NCBI RefSeq assembly: GCF_001655615.1
Contig: NZ_CP011567.1
Span: 5,713,001-5,777,000 of the forward strand
Reading direction: 5' to 3'
DNA: 64,000 nt
Source of the DNA: Pseudomonas sp. GR 6-02
GTDB lineage: Bacteria; Pseudomonadota; Gammaproteobacteria; Pseudomonadales; Pseudomonadaceae
The notes under the pieces are model-generated. The model was not told the origin of the DNA. It ran no database searches and worked only from the letters and a program-made list of their open reading frames with translations. Position numbers and translations under genes: made by a program. Within the stretch, counting starts at the first letter, position 1, and the number at the start of each line of letters is the position of its first letter. Positions 16,793 to 26,879 of this stretch are shown in pieces.

Positions 16793-17669
16793 GGCGATAA
16801 AACCTATCCAGTAAGCCCGGGAGTGCCGCGCGCCAGGCGCGGGGCTTGATCCCGAAGGTGTGCAGAATTTTCTTGCAGGCCAGCACTGCGTGTTGCGGTT
16901 CTTCGGCAGCGTCGGGCCGCGCGGCGTGAGCCTGGGCGGTCGGCGCTTCGATGGCCAGCGGATGCAGGGCGCGCGCTTCAGTGAGAATCGCCTGCCCCAG
17001 TGCCAGCGGTGTGGTCGCCTCATGCCCGGCGTAGTGGTAGGTGCCCCACAGCGGCGCAGCACAATCGAGTTGCTTGAGCACCGAAATGATCACTCGGGCA
17101 GCGTCGTCCACCGGCGTCGGATTACCGCGACGATCATCCGCCAACAGCAGTTCTTCAGCTTTCTCGGCCCGGGCGAGGAATCGCCCGAGGGTGCCCTCGG
17201 GGCTGTCATCGAGCAACCAGCCGAAACGCAGCAACACATGCTGTGGACAAGTGGCGCGCACGCTTTGCTCGATGCGCCACAAAGCTTGACCGCGCAGGCC
17301 CAACGGTACCGGTTCGTCTTTTTCGCTGTAGGCGGTCGCCCGGGAGCCATCGAACACGCGATAACTCGACGGTTGCACCAGCACGATGTTGTGATGCTGG
17401 CACAATTCGGCCAGACGCTCGATGGCGCGCTCCTGCCCGGCCAGACGCTGTTCGCTGACGGTCTCCGCCTGGAACCAGTCGAAATAGTAGGCGAGATTGA
17501 TCAACGCATCCGGACGGGTATCGTCGAGCAGTTGCGTCAGGCTCGCGGCGTCCCAGCCGTCTTGTGGTGGGCGGGGGGCGAGGAAACCGATGTCTTCCTC
17601 CGCACCGAGGCGAATCAGCGCCTGCCCAAGGGCATTTCCGCCGCCCAGTAACATAAGGCGCATTCGCAT
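16785..17669 (-). CDS. RmlD-like sugar-nucleotide-binding SDR protein
   Basis: The 294-residue product starts MRMRLMLLGGGNALGQALI, a variant Rossmann motif (GGGNALG). It continues with PDALINLAYYFDWFQAE and VLVQPSSYRVFDGSRATAYSE, where RmlD-type reductases hold Ser and Tyr. The YxxxK lysine is not obvious after YSEKDEP, so catalysis may be altered. It is the first gene of a two-gene operon with the epimerase. The ATG at 17663 is an equally possible start. Confidence 0.8.
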   Translation of the reverse strand: MRMRLMLLGGGNALGQALIRLGAEEDIGFLAPRPPQDGWDAASLTQLLDDTRPDALINLAYYFDWFQAETVSEQRLAGQERAIERLAELCQHHNIVLVQPSSYRVFDGSRATAYSEKDEPVPLGLRGQALWRIEQSVRATCPQHVLLRFGWLLDDSPEGTLGRFLARAEKAEELLLADDRRGNPTPVDDAARVIISVLKQLDCAAPLWGTYHYAGHEATTPLALGQAILTEARALHPLAIEAPTAQAHAARPDAAEEPQHAVLACKKILHTFGIKPRAWRAALPGLLDRFYRHG

Positions 17670-17894
17670 AGAGTCAGCAGGCCCAGTCTGATTGGAACGA
17701 TGGCTTTATCGACAGCGCCCGCAGGCGATGTCCTCAATAATTGCCGGAATCGTTGCATTTTGCGGGTTTAGTGCGCAACCGTCACCCGTAAAGTGTAGTT
17801 CCCGGGGATTTGTGGTGCCGCTACTGGCCTCAGGAGCAACACAGAGCCTGAGCGGTACTTGCAACTTCCCGTCCCCACCCGCATAAATTGGCTC

Positions 17895-20800
17895 ATGAAC
17901 CTGCCCATCCCCGCAGACAGCGCGCTGAACGGTTTCCACCCCGCCGTCAGCGCCTGGTTCAGCAACACCTTCGCGACGGCTACCGCCGCCCAGGCCCGGG
18001 CGTGGCCGTTGATCCGCCAGCGCCGTTCAACGCTGATTGCCGCGCCCACCGGCTCCGGCAAAACCCTCACCGCGTTTCTGGCCGTGCTCGACGATCTGGT
18101 CCATCGCGGCCTGGAAAACCCGGATGGCCTGCCGGACGAAACCCTGGTGGTCTACGTTTCGCCGCTCAAGGCCCTGTCCAACGACATCCGGATCAACCTG
18201 CAAAACCCGCTGGCCGGCATCACCGAGCAGTTACGCCTGATGGGCCTGCCCGATGTGCCGATCAGCACTGCCGTGCGCACCGGCGATACGCCGCAAAAAG
18301 ACCGCTCGGCCATGCGCAAAACCGCGCCGCACATTCTGGTGACCACTCCAGAATCCCTATACGTGCTGCTCGGCTCCGACTCCGGCCGGAAAATGCTCGG
18401 CACCACGCAAACGGTGATCGTCGACGAAATCCACGCCATCGCCGCCAGCAAACGCGGCAGTCACCTGGCCCTGAGCCTGGAGCGCCTGCAAGCGCTTTGC
18501 CCGCAACCGTTGGTGCGGATCGGCCTGTCCGCCACGCAAAAACCCATCGAGGCGGTATCGCGTTTTTTGGTTGGCGGTGATCGCGACTGCGAAATCATCG
18601 ACATCGGCCATGCCCGCCCACGGGATCTCGATATCGAAGTGCCGCCCGTGCCGTTGTCAGCGGTGATGGCCAACGACGTGTGGGAGCTGGTCTATGACCG
18701 CCTCGCCGCCCTCGCCCGCGAACACCGGACCACGCTGATTTTCGTCAACACCCGGCGCCTGGCCGAACGCCTGAGCCGACACTTGAGCGAACGCCTCGGC
18801 AAAGACGCGGTGGCCGCCCACCATGGCAGCCTGGCCAAGGAGTTTCGCCTGGACGCCGAGCAACGGCTCAAGCGCGGCGAGCTGCAAGTGCTGATCGCCA
18901 CCGCCTCGCTGGAACTGGGGATTGATATCGGCGACGTCGACCTGGTGTGCCAGATCGCTTCGCCACGCTCGATTGCCGGTTTTCTGCAACGGGTCGGCCG
19001 CTCCGGGCACCAGGTCGGCGGCACACCCAAGGGCCGATTGTTCGCCACCACCCGCGACGACCTGATCGAATGCGCCGCTTTGCTCGATTGCGTGCGCCGT
19101 GGCGAACTCGACACCTTGTTGATCCCCGAAGCGCCGCTGGACGTGCTGGCCCAGCAGATCATCGCCGAGGTCAGTTGCCAGGAATGGCACGAGCAGGCAT
19201 TGCTGGAGACGCTGCGTAAAGCCTCGCCTTACGCCAAGCTCGACGAAAAGCATTATCAGGCGCTGCTGCACATGCTCGCCGAGGGCTACAACGGTCGCCA
19301 GGGCATACGTAGCGCGTACCTGCACCGGGACGCCGTAAGCCGCACCTTGCGCGGTCGTCGGGGCGCCAAGCTGACCGCCGTGACCAGCGGCGGGACGATT
19401 CCCGACAACGCCGACTACAGCGTGTTGCTGGAGCCTCAGGGGCTGAACATCGGCAGCGTCAACGAAGACTTCGCGGTGGAAAGCATCGCCGGGGATATCT
19501 TTCAGCTGGGCAATACGTCGTATCGAATCCTGCGGGTCGAAACCGGCAAGGTCCGGGTCGAAGATGCTCAGGGCCAGCCGCCGACCATTCCGTTCTGGCT
19601 CGGTGAAGCACCCGGTCGCAGCAATGAACTGTCGTTCGCCGTGGCCCGTCTGCAAGCGCAACTCGATGAACTGCTCACCGCCACACCCGGCGATCTGCAA
19701 CCAGCCCTCGACTGGCTGACCGACACTCTCGGTTTGAACCTCGCCAGCGCCGAGCAACTGGTCGACTACCTGGCCCGGGCCCGCCTGACCCTCGGCGCCT
19801 TGCCGTCCCAGGACACACTGGTGATGGAACGCTTTTTCGACGAGTCAGGCGGTACGCAACTGATCATCCACTCACCGTTCGGCAGCCGCATCAACCGCGC
19901 CTGGGGCCTGGCCCTGCGCAAGCGTTTCTGCCGCACCTTCAACTTCGAATTGCAGGCCGCCGCCAGCGAGGACGCCATCGTGTTGTCGCTGTCCACCAGC
20001 CACAGCTTCGAGCTGGACGACGTCTGGCGCTACCTGCACAGCAACAGCGCCGAACATATCCTGACTCAAGCGGTGCTCGAAGCCCCGCTGTTCGGCGTAC
20101 GCTGGCGCTGGAATGCCGGGGTCGCCCTCGCGCTGCCACGCTACAGCGGCGGCCGCAAAGTGCCGCCGCAGATCCAGCGGATGAAAAGCGAAGACCTGAT
20201 CGCCAGCGTGTTTCCCGATCAGATCGCCTGCGTGGAAAACCTCGCCGGCGAGCGCGAGATTCCCGACCATCCGCTGGTGGAACAAACCCTCGACGATTGC
20301 CTGCACGAGGCCATGGACAGCGAAGGCTGGCTGGCGTTGTTGCGGCGCATGGAACAGGGCGATATACGCCTGATCAGCCGCGACCTGCCGGCGCCTTCGC
20401 CACTGGCGGCGGAAATCCTCAGTGCCCGCCCCTACACCTTCCTCGACGACGCGCCGCTGGAAGAACGCCGTACTCAGGCGGTACTCAACCGTCGCTGGAG
20501 CGATCCGCAGTCCACCGACGACCTCGGTGCGCTGGACGCCGACGCGATTGCCGCGGTGCGCGACGAAGCCTGGCCAACGCCAACCGGCCTCGATGAAATG
20601 CATGAGGCCTTGATGAGCCTGGCGTGCATCACCGACGCCGAGGCCCGGGCCAACCCCAATTGGCTCGAATGGCTGAACACCCTGGCCAACAGTGGCCGCG
20701 CCAGCCGTTTGCAGATCAACGCCAAGCAATCGCTGTGGCTGCCACTGGAGCGACTGACCTGCCTGCGGGCGATTTATCCACAGGCCTCCTTGTTTCCGTC

Positions 20801-22235
20801 GTTGGAGGCGTTGCCCGGTTTCGATGAAACCTGGGAGCCGGACGAAGCGGTGCTGGAAGTGGTACGCGCGCGACTCAGTGCGTTTGGTCCATTGCCGCTG
20901 AAAGCGATTGCCGAACCGCTCGGTTTACCGGCGCTTCAAGTCACTCAGGCCCTGGCCCAACTGGAACGCGAAGGTTACGTGCTGCGCGGGCAATTCAGCC
21001 CCGGCGCCCGCGAAGAGGAATGGTGCGAACGGCATCTGCTGGCGCGGATTCATCGCTACACGGTCAAACGGCTGCGCCGGGAAATCGAGCCAGTGGCGTT
21101 GCAGGATTTCATGCGCTTTCTGTTCGACTGGCAGCATCTTTCCAGCATGAGCCGAGGCCAGGGCAGCGCTGTGTTGCCGGCGATCATCAGCCAGTTCGAA
21201 GGCTACCCCGCCGCCGCTTCGGCATGGGACAGCGACATTCTGCCGGCGCGGCTCAAAGACTATTCGGCGAGCTGGCTGGATGAGTTATGCCGCAGCGGCA
21301 AACTGGTCTGGACCCGCCTGACCGCGCGCAACAAGAGCACCGGCACGGCATTGCGCAGCACGCCGATTCTGCTGCTGCCGCGTAATCAGGTCGGGTTGTG
21401 GAGCAGCTTGACCGAGCAGACGCCGGTCAACGAGTTGTCGCCCAAAACACAAAAGGTCCATGCAGCACTCAGCCAGCACGGCGCGCTGTTTTTTGATGAG
21501 CTGATGCACGAGGCCCATCTGCTGCGCTCGGAACTGGAAATCGCCTTGCAGGAACTGGTCGGTGCCGGACTGGTCAACGCCGACAGTTTCGCCGGGTTGC
21601 GGGCGCTGATCACCCCGGCCAGCAAACGCCAGAATCGCAGCAGCCGACGCGGGCGTGGAGCGTTTGTCGGCGGGATGGACGACGCCGGGCGCTGGGCCTT
21701 GCTGCGCCGCAGTGCGGTCGCGCCGGTTGTGGATAAGCCGGTTGTGGATAAACAACGCCCGACGTCCACACCCACAGAAACCCTGGAACACATCGCCATG
21801 ACCTTGCTGCGCCGGTACGGCGTGGTGTTCTGGCGCTTGCTGGAGCGCGAGGCGGACTGGTTGCCGAGTTGGCGGGAATTGCTGCGCACGTTCCATCGGC
21901 TGGAGGCCCGGGGCGAGATTCGTGGCGGGCGGTTTGTCAGTGGCCTGGCCGGCGAACAGTTTGCCCTGCCCGAGGCGATCCCGTTGTTGCGTGAAGTCAG
22001 GCGGCGCCCCCATGACGGTAGCTTGATCGCGGTGTGCGGGGTCGATCCGCTGAACCTCGCCGGCACCCTGCTGCCGGGCGCGAAAGTGCCGGCGCTGGCG
22101 AGCAATCGGCTGGTTTATCGCGACGGCTTGCCGGCCGCCGCCGAGATCGCCGGCAAGCAGCAGTTCTGGCTGGTGCTGGATCAGCAATCGACTACAGAAG
22201 TACGCAACACACTGATCCGCCACTCCCCCCTGTAG
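17895..22235 (+). CDS. lhr: Large helicase-related protein Lhr (long form)
   Basis: Lhr is an SF2 ATP-dependent 3'-5' DNA translocase/helicase thought to act in DNA repair. The ATG at 17895 gives 1446 residues; a TTG 36 bp upstream is possible but less likely. Motif I is APTGSGKTLTAF near residue 50, motif II is VDEIHAIAASKRG (a DEIH variant), SATQKP is motif III, and QRVGRSGHQ is motif VI. The Lhr-core winged helix follows to about residue 850. The remaining 600 residues form the Lhr C-terminal extension found in the long bacterial form. It is transcribed alone. Confidence 0.94.
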   Translation: MNLPIPADSALNGFHPAVSAWFSNTFATATAAQARAWPLIRQRRSTLIAAPTGSGKTLTAFLAVLDDLVHRGLENPDGLPDETLVVYVSPLKALSNDIRINLQNPLAGITEQLRLMGLPDVPISTAVRTGDTPQKDRSAMRKTAPHILVTTPESLYVLLGSDSGRKMLGTTQTVIVDEIHAIAASKRGSHLALSLERLQALCPQPLVRIGLSATQKPIEAVSRFLVGGDRDCEIIDIGHARPRDLDIEVPPVPLSAVMANDVWELVYDRLAALAREHRTTLIFVNTRRLAERLSRHLSERLGKDAVAAHHGSLAKEFRLDAEQRLKRGELQVLIATASLELGIDIGDVDLVCQIASPRSIAGFLQRVGRSGHQVGGTPKGRLFATTRDDLIECAALLDCVRRGELDTLLIPEAPLDVLAQQIIAEVSCQEWHEQALLETLRKASPYAKLDEKHYQALLHMLAEGYNGRQGIRSAYLHRDAVSRTLRGRRGAKLTAVTSGGTIPDNADYSVLLEPQGLNIGSVNEDFAVESIAGDIFQLGNTSYRILRVETGKVRVEDAQGQPPTIPFWLGEAPGRSNELSFAVARLQAQLDELLTATPGDLQPALDWLTDTLGLNLASAEQLVDYLARARLTLGALPSQDTLVMERFFDESGGTQLIIHSPFGSRINRAWGLALRKRFCRTFNFELQAAASEDAIVLSLSTSHSFELDDVWRYLHSNSAEHILTQAVLEAPLFGVRWRWNAGVALALPRYSGGRKVPPQIQRMKSEDLIASVFPDQIACVENLAGEREIPDHPLVEQTLDDCLHEAMDSEGWLALLRRMEQGDIRLISRDLPAPSPLAAEILSARPYTFLDDAPLEERRTQAVLNRRWSDPQSTDDLGALDADAIAAVRDEAWPTPTGLDEMHEALMSLACITDAEARANPNWLEWLNTLANSGRASRLQINAKQSLWLPLERLTCLRAIYPQASLFPSLEALPGFDETWEPDEAVLEVVRARLSAFGPLPLKAIAEPLGLPALQVTQALAQLEREGYVLRGQFSPGAREEEWCERHLLARIHRYTVKRLRREIEPVALQDFMRFLFDWQHLSSMSRGQGSAVLPAIISQFEGYPAAASAWDSDILPARLKDYSASWLDELCRSGKLVWTRLTARNKSTGTALRSTPILLLPRNQVGLWSSLTEQTPVNELSPKTQKVHAALSQHGALFFDELMHEAHLLRSELEIALQELVGAGLVNADSFAGLRALITPASKRQNRSSRRGRGAFVGGMDDAGRWALLRRSAVAPVVDKPVVDKQRPTSTPTETLEHIAMTLLRRYGVVFWRLLEREADWLPSWRELLRTFHRLEARGEIRGGRFVSGLAGEQFALPEAIPLLREVRRRPHDGSLIAVCGVDPLNLAGTLLPGAKVPALASNRLVYRDGLPAAAEIAGKQQFWLVLDQQSTTEVRNTLIRHSPL

Positions 22236-22248
22236 GATTCAATCTCCT

Positions 22249-22381
22249 GTGGCGAGGGAGCTTGCTCCCGCTGGGGTGCGAAGCGCCCCCAAAACCTGTA
22301 AACCAATTTCTCCCGGATGCACCGCGCTGTATGGCTTTGCGACTGCTCCGCAGCCGAGCGGGAGCAAGCTCCCTCGCCACA
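22249..22381. repeat. REP palindrome pair, family B
   Basis: Arms at 22249-22271 and 22356-22381 are inverted copies of the family B unit, and about 85 bp of imperfect inner repeat lies between them. The lhr stop codon (CTGTAG) is 14 bp upstream and itself resembles the TGTAGGA edge of family A and D units. Confidence 0.9.
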
Positions 22382-22506
22382 AGGTTTAATACCAGCCGTG
22401 AGATATTTGACCTGCACGCAAATATCAAATGCCCATCCCTGTATTTTTCCGCACGTCCCAAACCCCGACACTGCGCTCCATCAATCAATCCATCGGAGTT
22501 GCAGCC

Positions 22507-23718
22507 ATGCCCATTGCCTTGCTGGCGCTGACCCTTAGCGCTTTCGCCATCGGGACGACGGAGTTCGTCATCGTTGGCCTGTTACCCACCATCGGCGCCG
22601 ACCTCGGCGTCAGCCTGCCGTCCGCCGGTTTGCTGGTCAGTTTGTATGCACTCGGGGTGGCCGTCGGCGCGCCGGTGCTGACCGCCCTCACCGGCAAAGT
22701 CCCGCGTAAATTGCTGCTGTTGTCGCTGATGGTGCTGTTCACCCTCGGCAACTTGTTGGCCTGGAAAGCGCCGAGCTACGAGTCGCTGATCATTGCGCGG
22801 ATCGTCACCGGCCTGGCCCACGGGGTGTTTTTCTCAATTGGCTCGATCATCGCCACCAGCCTGGTGCCTAAGGAAAAAGCCGCCAGCGCGATTGCCATCA
22901 TGTTCACCGGCCTGACTGTGGCGCTGGTCACTGGCGTGCCGCTGGGGACGTTTATCGGTCAGCATTTCGGCTGGCGTGAAACCTTCCTCGCGGTGTCTGC
23001 ACTGGGTGTGATCGCCTTCATCGGCAGCCTGCTCTACGTACCGAAGAACGTCGCCCACAGCAAACCGGCTTCGCTGTTGCAGCAGTTGCAAGTGCTCAAG
23101 CAACCGCGCCTGTTGTTGGTGTATGCCATGACGGCGGTCGGCTACGGCGGCTCGTTCATCGCCTTCACCTTTCTGGCACCGATTCTTCAGGACATTGCGG
23201 GCTTCAGCGCCAGCACCGTCAGCCTGGTGCTGCTGGTGTACGGCATCTCGGTAGCCGTCGGCAACATCTGGGGCGGCAAGCTGGCGGATAAACGCGGCCC
23301 GATCGGCGCCCTGAAAATCATCTTCGCCCTGCTCGCCGCCGTACTGTTCGCACTGACCTTCACCGCCGCCAATCCATGGCTGGCCCTGGCCACTGTGCTG
23401 GTCTGGGGTGCGGTGGCGTTCGGCAACGTGCCGGGGCTGCAGGTATATGTGGTGCGTCAGGCCGAACATCACACCCCGCATGCGGTGGACGTGGCGTCGG
23501 GCCTGAACATCGCGGCGTTCAACCTCGGCATTGCCGGTGGTGCGTGGGGTGGTGGTTTGATCGTGGCGCATATGGGCCTGATCCATACCGCGTGGATCGG
23601 TGGCCTGGTGGTGTTGGTGGCGCTGGCACTGACCGCCTGGAGTGGTCGTCTTGATCGGTTGGGCCCGGTGTATGCCGAGCCGGCTGAAGGTTCGGCCCGG
23701 ATCGTTGTCGGGCACTGA
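22507..23718 (+). CDS. MFS efflux transporter (AraJ/YdhP-like, DHA1 family)
   Basis: The ATG at 22507 follows CGGAG and opens the first membrane helix directly (PIALLALTLSAFAIGTTEFV). The GTTEFVIVGLLP signature of AraJ/YdhP-type sugar or drug efflux proteins is present, with ALTGKVPRK as the loop 2-3 motif. About 12 hydrophobic segments fit in 403 residues. It is bounded by REP repeats on both sides and is probably monocistronic. The substrate is unknown. Confidence 0.88.
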   Translation: MPIALLALTLSAFAIGTTEFVIVGLLPTIGADLGVSLPSAGLLVSLYALGVAVGAPVLTALTGKVPRKLLLLSLMVLFTLGNLLAWKAPSYESLIIARIVTGLAHGVFFSIGSIIATSLVPKEKAASAIAIMFTGLTVALVTGVPLGTFIGQHFGWRETFLAVSALGVIAFIGSLLYVPKNVAHSKPASLLQQLQVLKQPRLLLVYAMTAVGYGGSFIAFTFLAPILQDIAGFSASTVSLVLLVYGISVAVGNIWGGKLADKRGPIGALKIIFALLAAVLFALTFTAANPWLALATVLVWGAVAFGNVPGLQVYVVRQAEHHTPHAVDVASGLNIAAFNLGIAGGAWGGGLIVAHMGLIHTAWIGGLVVLVALALTAWSGRLDRLGPVYAEPAEGSARIVVGH

Positions 23719-23724
23719 TGGATC

Positions 23725-23789
23725 AAAAGATCGTAGCCTTCGGCAACTCCTGCACGCCTGTGGGAAGTTGCCGAAGGCTGCGATCTTTT
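23725..23789. repeat. Inverted repeat, REP-like family C (possible terminator)
   Basis: AAAAGATCGTAGCCTTCGGC is repeated in inverse orientation as far as CGATCTTTT, with one mismatch and a loop of about 20 bp. It begins 7 bp after the MFS stop. The T-rich end and long stem could terminate transcription, and the gccttcggc core is a known Pseudomonas dispersed repeat. Confidence 0.8.
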
Positions 23790-23875
23790 GCTTTTACCGT
23801 CCGTAGCCCCGTCGAAACTTTCTCGCACGCCTGGCAGTCATCAAAAGACAGGGCTGTCCGAGGATGGGAGGCGAC

Positions 23876-24802
23876 ATGGCGGCGATTCATATCGGCATTT
23901 CAGGCTGGCGCTACACGCCCTGGCGGGGAGCCTTCTACCCGAAGGGGCTGACCCACAAACGCGAATTGCAATTCGCGTCACGGGCGGTCAACAGCATCGA
24001 AATCAATGGATCATTCTACGCCCTGCAACGGCCCGAACGTTACGCCCAGTGGTACGCCGAAACCCCGGCGGGCTTCGTGTTCAGCGTCAAGGCGCCGCGC
24101 TTCATCACCCACATCAAGCGCCTGCGGGAGATCCATAAACCCTTGGCGAATTTCTTCGCCTCCGGAGTGCTGGAGCTCAAGGAAAAACTCGGCCCGATCC
24201 TCTGGCAGTTCCCGCCCAGCTTCAAATTCGACCCGGAGCTGTTCGAACACTTTCTTGAACAACTGCCCCACGACACCGAACAGGCCGCCGCCCTTGCCCG
24301 CCAGCACGAACCACGTCTGAACGGTCACGCCAGCATGAAGGCCTACGGCAAAAAACCAGTGCGTCATGCCGTGGAAATTCGCCACGAAAGCTTCGTCGAT
24401 CCGGCCTTCGTCCGGCTGCTCAAACGCTACAACACCGCGTTGGTGATTGCCGACACCGCCGGCAAATGGCCGTACCGCGAAGACCTCACCAGCGATTTCG
24501 TCTACCTGCGCCTGCACGGCGCCGAAGAACTCTACGCCAGCGGTTACACCCCTCAAGCGCTGCAACGCTGGAGCGAGCGGATCGAGGCCTGGCATCACGG
24601 CCAGCAACCGGCAGATCCGCAATTGATCGCGCCCCGGCAAAAACCCAAGACTCGCAGATCCCGGGAAGTGTTCTGCTATTTCGATAACGACATCAAAGTC
24701 CGCGCGCCCTTCGATGCCCGCCACCTGCTTGAGCGTTTGCATCTCGACAAAGACCTTGTCACGGCCCCCGGCGAGCCGGTTGCCGAAGGAGCGCTGCCAT
24801 GA
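23876..24802 (+). CDS. DUF72 domain protein
   Basis: The ATG at 23876 has GGGAGG five bases upstream and is preferred over one 12 bp earlier. The 308-residue protein carries the DUF72 signatures: [18 protein letters not shown] at the N-terminus, [31 protein letters not shown], and [15 protein letters not shown] near the C-terminus. The domain is a TIM-barrel of unknown enzymatic function. The stop overlaps the EEP-family gene by four bases, so it leads the clsB operon. That suggests a link to membrane or nucleic-acid stress, but no activity is established. Confidence 0.9.
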   Translation: MAAIHIGISGWRYTPWRGAFYPKGLTHKRELQFASRAVNSIEINGSFYALQRPERYAQWYAETPAGFVFSVKAPRFITHIKRLREIHKPLANFFASGVLELKEKLGPILWQFPPSFKFDPELFEHFLEQLPHDTEQAAALARQHEPRLNGHASMKAYGKKPVRHAVEIRHESFVDPAFVRLLKRYNTALVIADTAGKWPYREDLTSDFVYLRLHGAEELYASGYTPQALQRWSERIEAWHHGQQPADPQLIAPRQKPKTRRSREVFCYFDNDIKVRAPFDARHLLERLHLDKDLVTAPGEPVAEGALP

Positions 24803-25596
24803 GCATTCCCGAACCGGTCGGCGGAACGGATGAACAGCAACCCATCATCAATGCCGTGAGCCGCTTCACCGTGCTGACGGTCAACACCCACAAGGGGTTC
24901 ACCGCACTCAATCGGCGCTTCATCCTGCCCGAGTTGCGCGAAGCGGTGCGCAGTGTGTCCGCCGATGTGGTGTTTTTGCAGGAGGTCCACGGCACCCACG
25001 AACAGCATCCCCAGCGCTACAACAATTGGCCGGCGATGCCCCAGTACGAATTCCTTGCCGATAGCCTGTGGCCGCAATTCGCCTACGGGCGCAACGCGGT
25101 CTACCCGGCGGGCGATCACGGCAATGCACTGTTGTCGAAATTCCAGATCATTCGCCACGACAACCTCGACGTGTCCATCAGCGGCCATGAAAACCGTGGA
25201 GTCCTGCATTGCGTGTTGCGGATGCCCGGCGATGGCCGGGAAGTGCATGCCATTTGCGTCCATCTGGGTCTGCGCGAAAGCCACCGGACGGCACAGCTCA
25301 AGCTGCTGATCCGACGCCTGGAAGAGTTACCGCAAGATGCCCCGGTGGTGGTCGCCGGCGACTTCAACGACTGGCGCCAACGCGCCGATGCGTTGCTCAA
25401 GCCTTGCGGTTTGCGTGAGGTCTTTGCCGAGCAGCATGGCAAACCGGCGCGCAGTTTCCCCGCGCGTTTGCCGGCGTTACGCCTGGACCGCATCTACGTG
25501 CGCCATCTCAAGGCCAGCCATCCGCAAGTGCTGGCGGCACGCCCCTGGTCACACCTTTCCGACCATGCGCCCCTGTCGGTGGAGATCGAGTTATGA
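24799..25596 (+). CDS. Endonuclease/exonuclease/phosphatase family protein (YbhP-like)
   Basis: The 265-residue protein keeps the catalytic set of the EEP fold: VNTHKG at the N-terminal edge, VFLQEVHG (metal-binding Glu), [22 protein letters not shown], and SDHAPLSVE with the catalytic His at the end. E. coli ybhP occupies the same place before clsB (ybhO) and ybhN. The substrate is unknown; phosphodiester cleavage of lipid head groups or nucleic acid is possible. It overlaps both neighbours by four bases. Confidence 0.88.
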   Translation: MSIPEPVGGTDEQQPIINAVSRFTVLTVNTHKGFTALNRRFILPELREAVRSVSADVVFLQEVHGTHEQHPQRYNNWPAMPQYEFLADSLWPQFAYGRNAVYPAGDHGNALLSKFQIIRHDNLDVSISGHENRGVLHCVLRMPGDGREVHAICVHLGLRESHRTAQLKLLIRRLEELPQDAPVVVAGDFNDWRQRADALLKPCGLREVFAEQHGKPARSFPARLPALRLDRIYVRHLKASHPQVLAARPWSHLSDHAPLSVEIEL

Positions 25597-26879
25597 GCAG
25601 CCCATCGATGGAAAAAACCACGGTCGAACACGTCTCCCCTCCTCCCCCCGTGCGCGAGCCTGCGGTGACTGAAGTTGAATACGGCTGGCACGGTAACAAC
25701 CGGGTCGAGTTGCTGGAAAACGGTGAGGCGTACTTTCCACGGGTGTTTGAAGTGCTGCGCCAGGCCCAGAGGGAAATCCTCCTGGAAACCTTCATTCTGT
25801 TCGAAGACAAGGTCGGCAATGAGCTTCAACAGATCCTGATTGAAGCGGCGCAACGCGGTGTGCGTATCACGGTCAGTCTCGACGGCTTTGGTTGTGGCGA
25901 ACTGAGTACGGCGTTCCTCGCCGCCCTGAGCAACGCAGGCGTGCACCTGCAAATATTCGACCCTGCCCCGCGTCACCTGGGCATCCGCACCAACTGGTTC
26001 CGCCGTCTGCACCGCAAGATTGTGGTGGTCGACGGCACGATTGCGTTCCTCGGCGGGATCAATTTTTCCGCCGACCATCTGGCCGACTTCGGCCCCGAGG
26101 CCAAGCAGGATTATTCGGTTGAAGTGCAAGGCCCGGCAGTGGCCGATATTCATCATTTCGCCCTGCTAAAAAGCGGTCGACCGGCTCGGGCCAAATACTG
26201 GTGGCAGCGCCGCCGGCAGCGGCACGCTGAACTGGCGGTCAGCGATCATGACGGTCAGGTGCGGCTGGTGTATCGCGACAACGCAGAACACCCAAACGAT
26301 ATCGAAGAGGTGTATTTGCAGGTGCTGCGCAGTGCCCGGCGTCGCGTGGTGATCGCCAATGCCTACTTCTTTCCAGGCTATCGGCTGCTGCGCGAGATTC
26401 GCAATGCGGCACGCCGGGGGGTCGAGGTGCGCCTGATTCTTCAGGGACAACCGGACCTGCGGGTGGCCAGGCTCGCCGCGCGCATGACCTACGATTACCT
26501 GCTGCGGGCCGGGGTGGTGATCTACGAATATTGCGACCGCCCACTGCACGGCAAAGTCGCCCTGGTCGACGAGGACTGGAGCACTGTCGGCTCAAGCAAC
26601 CTCGATCCGCTGAGCCTGTCCCTGAACCTGGAAGCCAACGTGCTGATCCGCGACCGTATCTTCAACCGCGATCTGTACGAGCGTCTCGACGAGTTGAGCA
26701 GCAACCATTGCAAGGTCATGTCGGTGGACACAGCCCCTCGCGGGCGGATCTGGGACATGACCATCGGCTTTCTGGTGTTTCACTTCCTGCGGCATTTCCC
26801 CGCATGGGCCGGTTGGTTGCCGGCGCATAAACCGCGCCTGAAGCCCTTCATCCACCCACCCGGGAGCGCCAAGGCATGA
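25593..26879 (+). CDS. clsB: Cardiolipin synthase B
   Basis: This phospholipase D superfamily enzyme has both HKD motifs, HRKIVVVD near residue 140 and HGKVALVD near residue 318, each followed by the usual G-[GS]-x-N (GGINF, GSSNLD). ClsB joins phosphatidylglycerol with phosphatidylethanolamine or another phosphatidylglycerol to form cardiolipin at the inner membrane. The 428-residue length and the ybhP-clsB-ybhN order match E. coli. The C-terminus has a short amphipathic stretch. Overlaps of four bases on each side indicate translational coupling. Confidence 0.93.
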   Translation: MSSPSMEKTTVEHVSPPPPVREPAVTEVEYGWHGNNRVELLENGEAYFPRVFEVLRQAQREILLETFILFEDKVGNELQQILIEAAQRGVRITVSLDGFGCGELSTAFLAALSNAGVHLQIFDPAPRHLGIRTNWFRRLHRKIVVVDGTIAFLGGINFSADHLADFGPEAKQDYSVEVQGPAVADIHHFALLKSGRPARAKYWWQRRRQRHAELAVSDHDGQVRLVYRDNAEHPNDIEEVYLQVLRSARRRVVIANAYFFPGYRLLREIRNAARRGVEVRLILQGQPDLRVARLAARMTYDYLLRAGVVIYEYCDRPLHGKVALVDEDWSTVGSSNLDPLSLSLNLEANVLIRDRIFNRDLYERLDELSSNHCKVMSVDTAPRGRIWDMTIGFLVFHFLRHFPAWAGWLPAHKPRLKPFIHPPGSAKA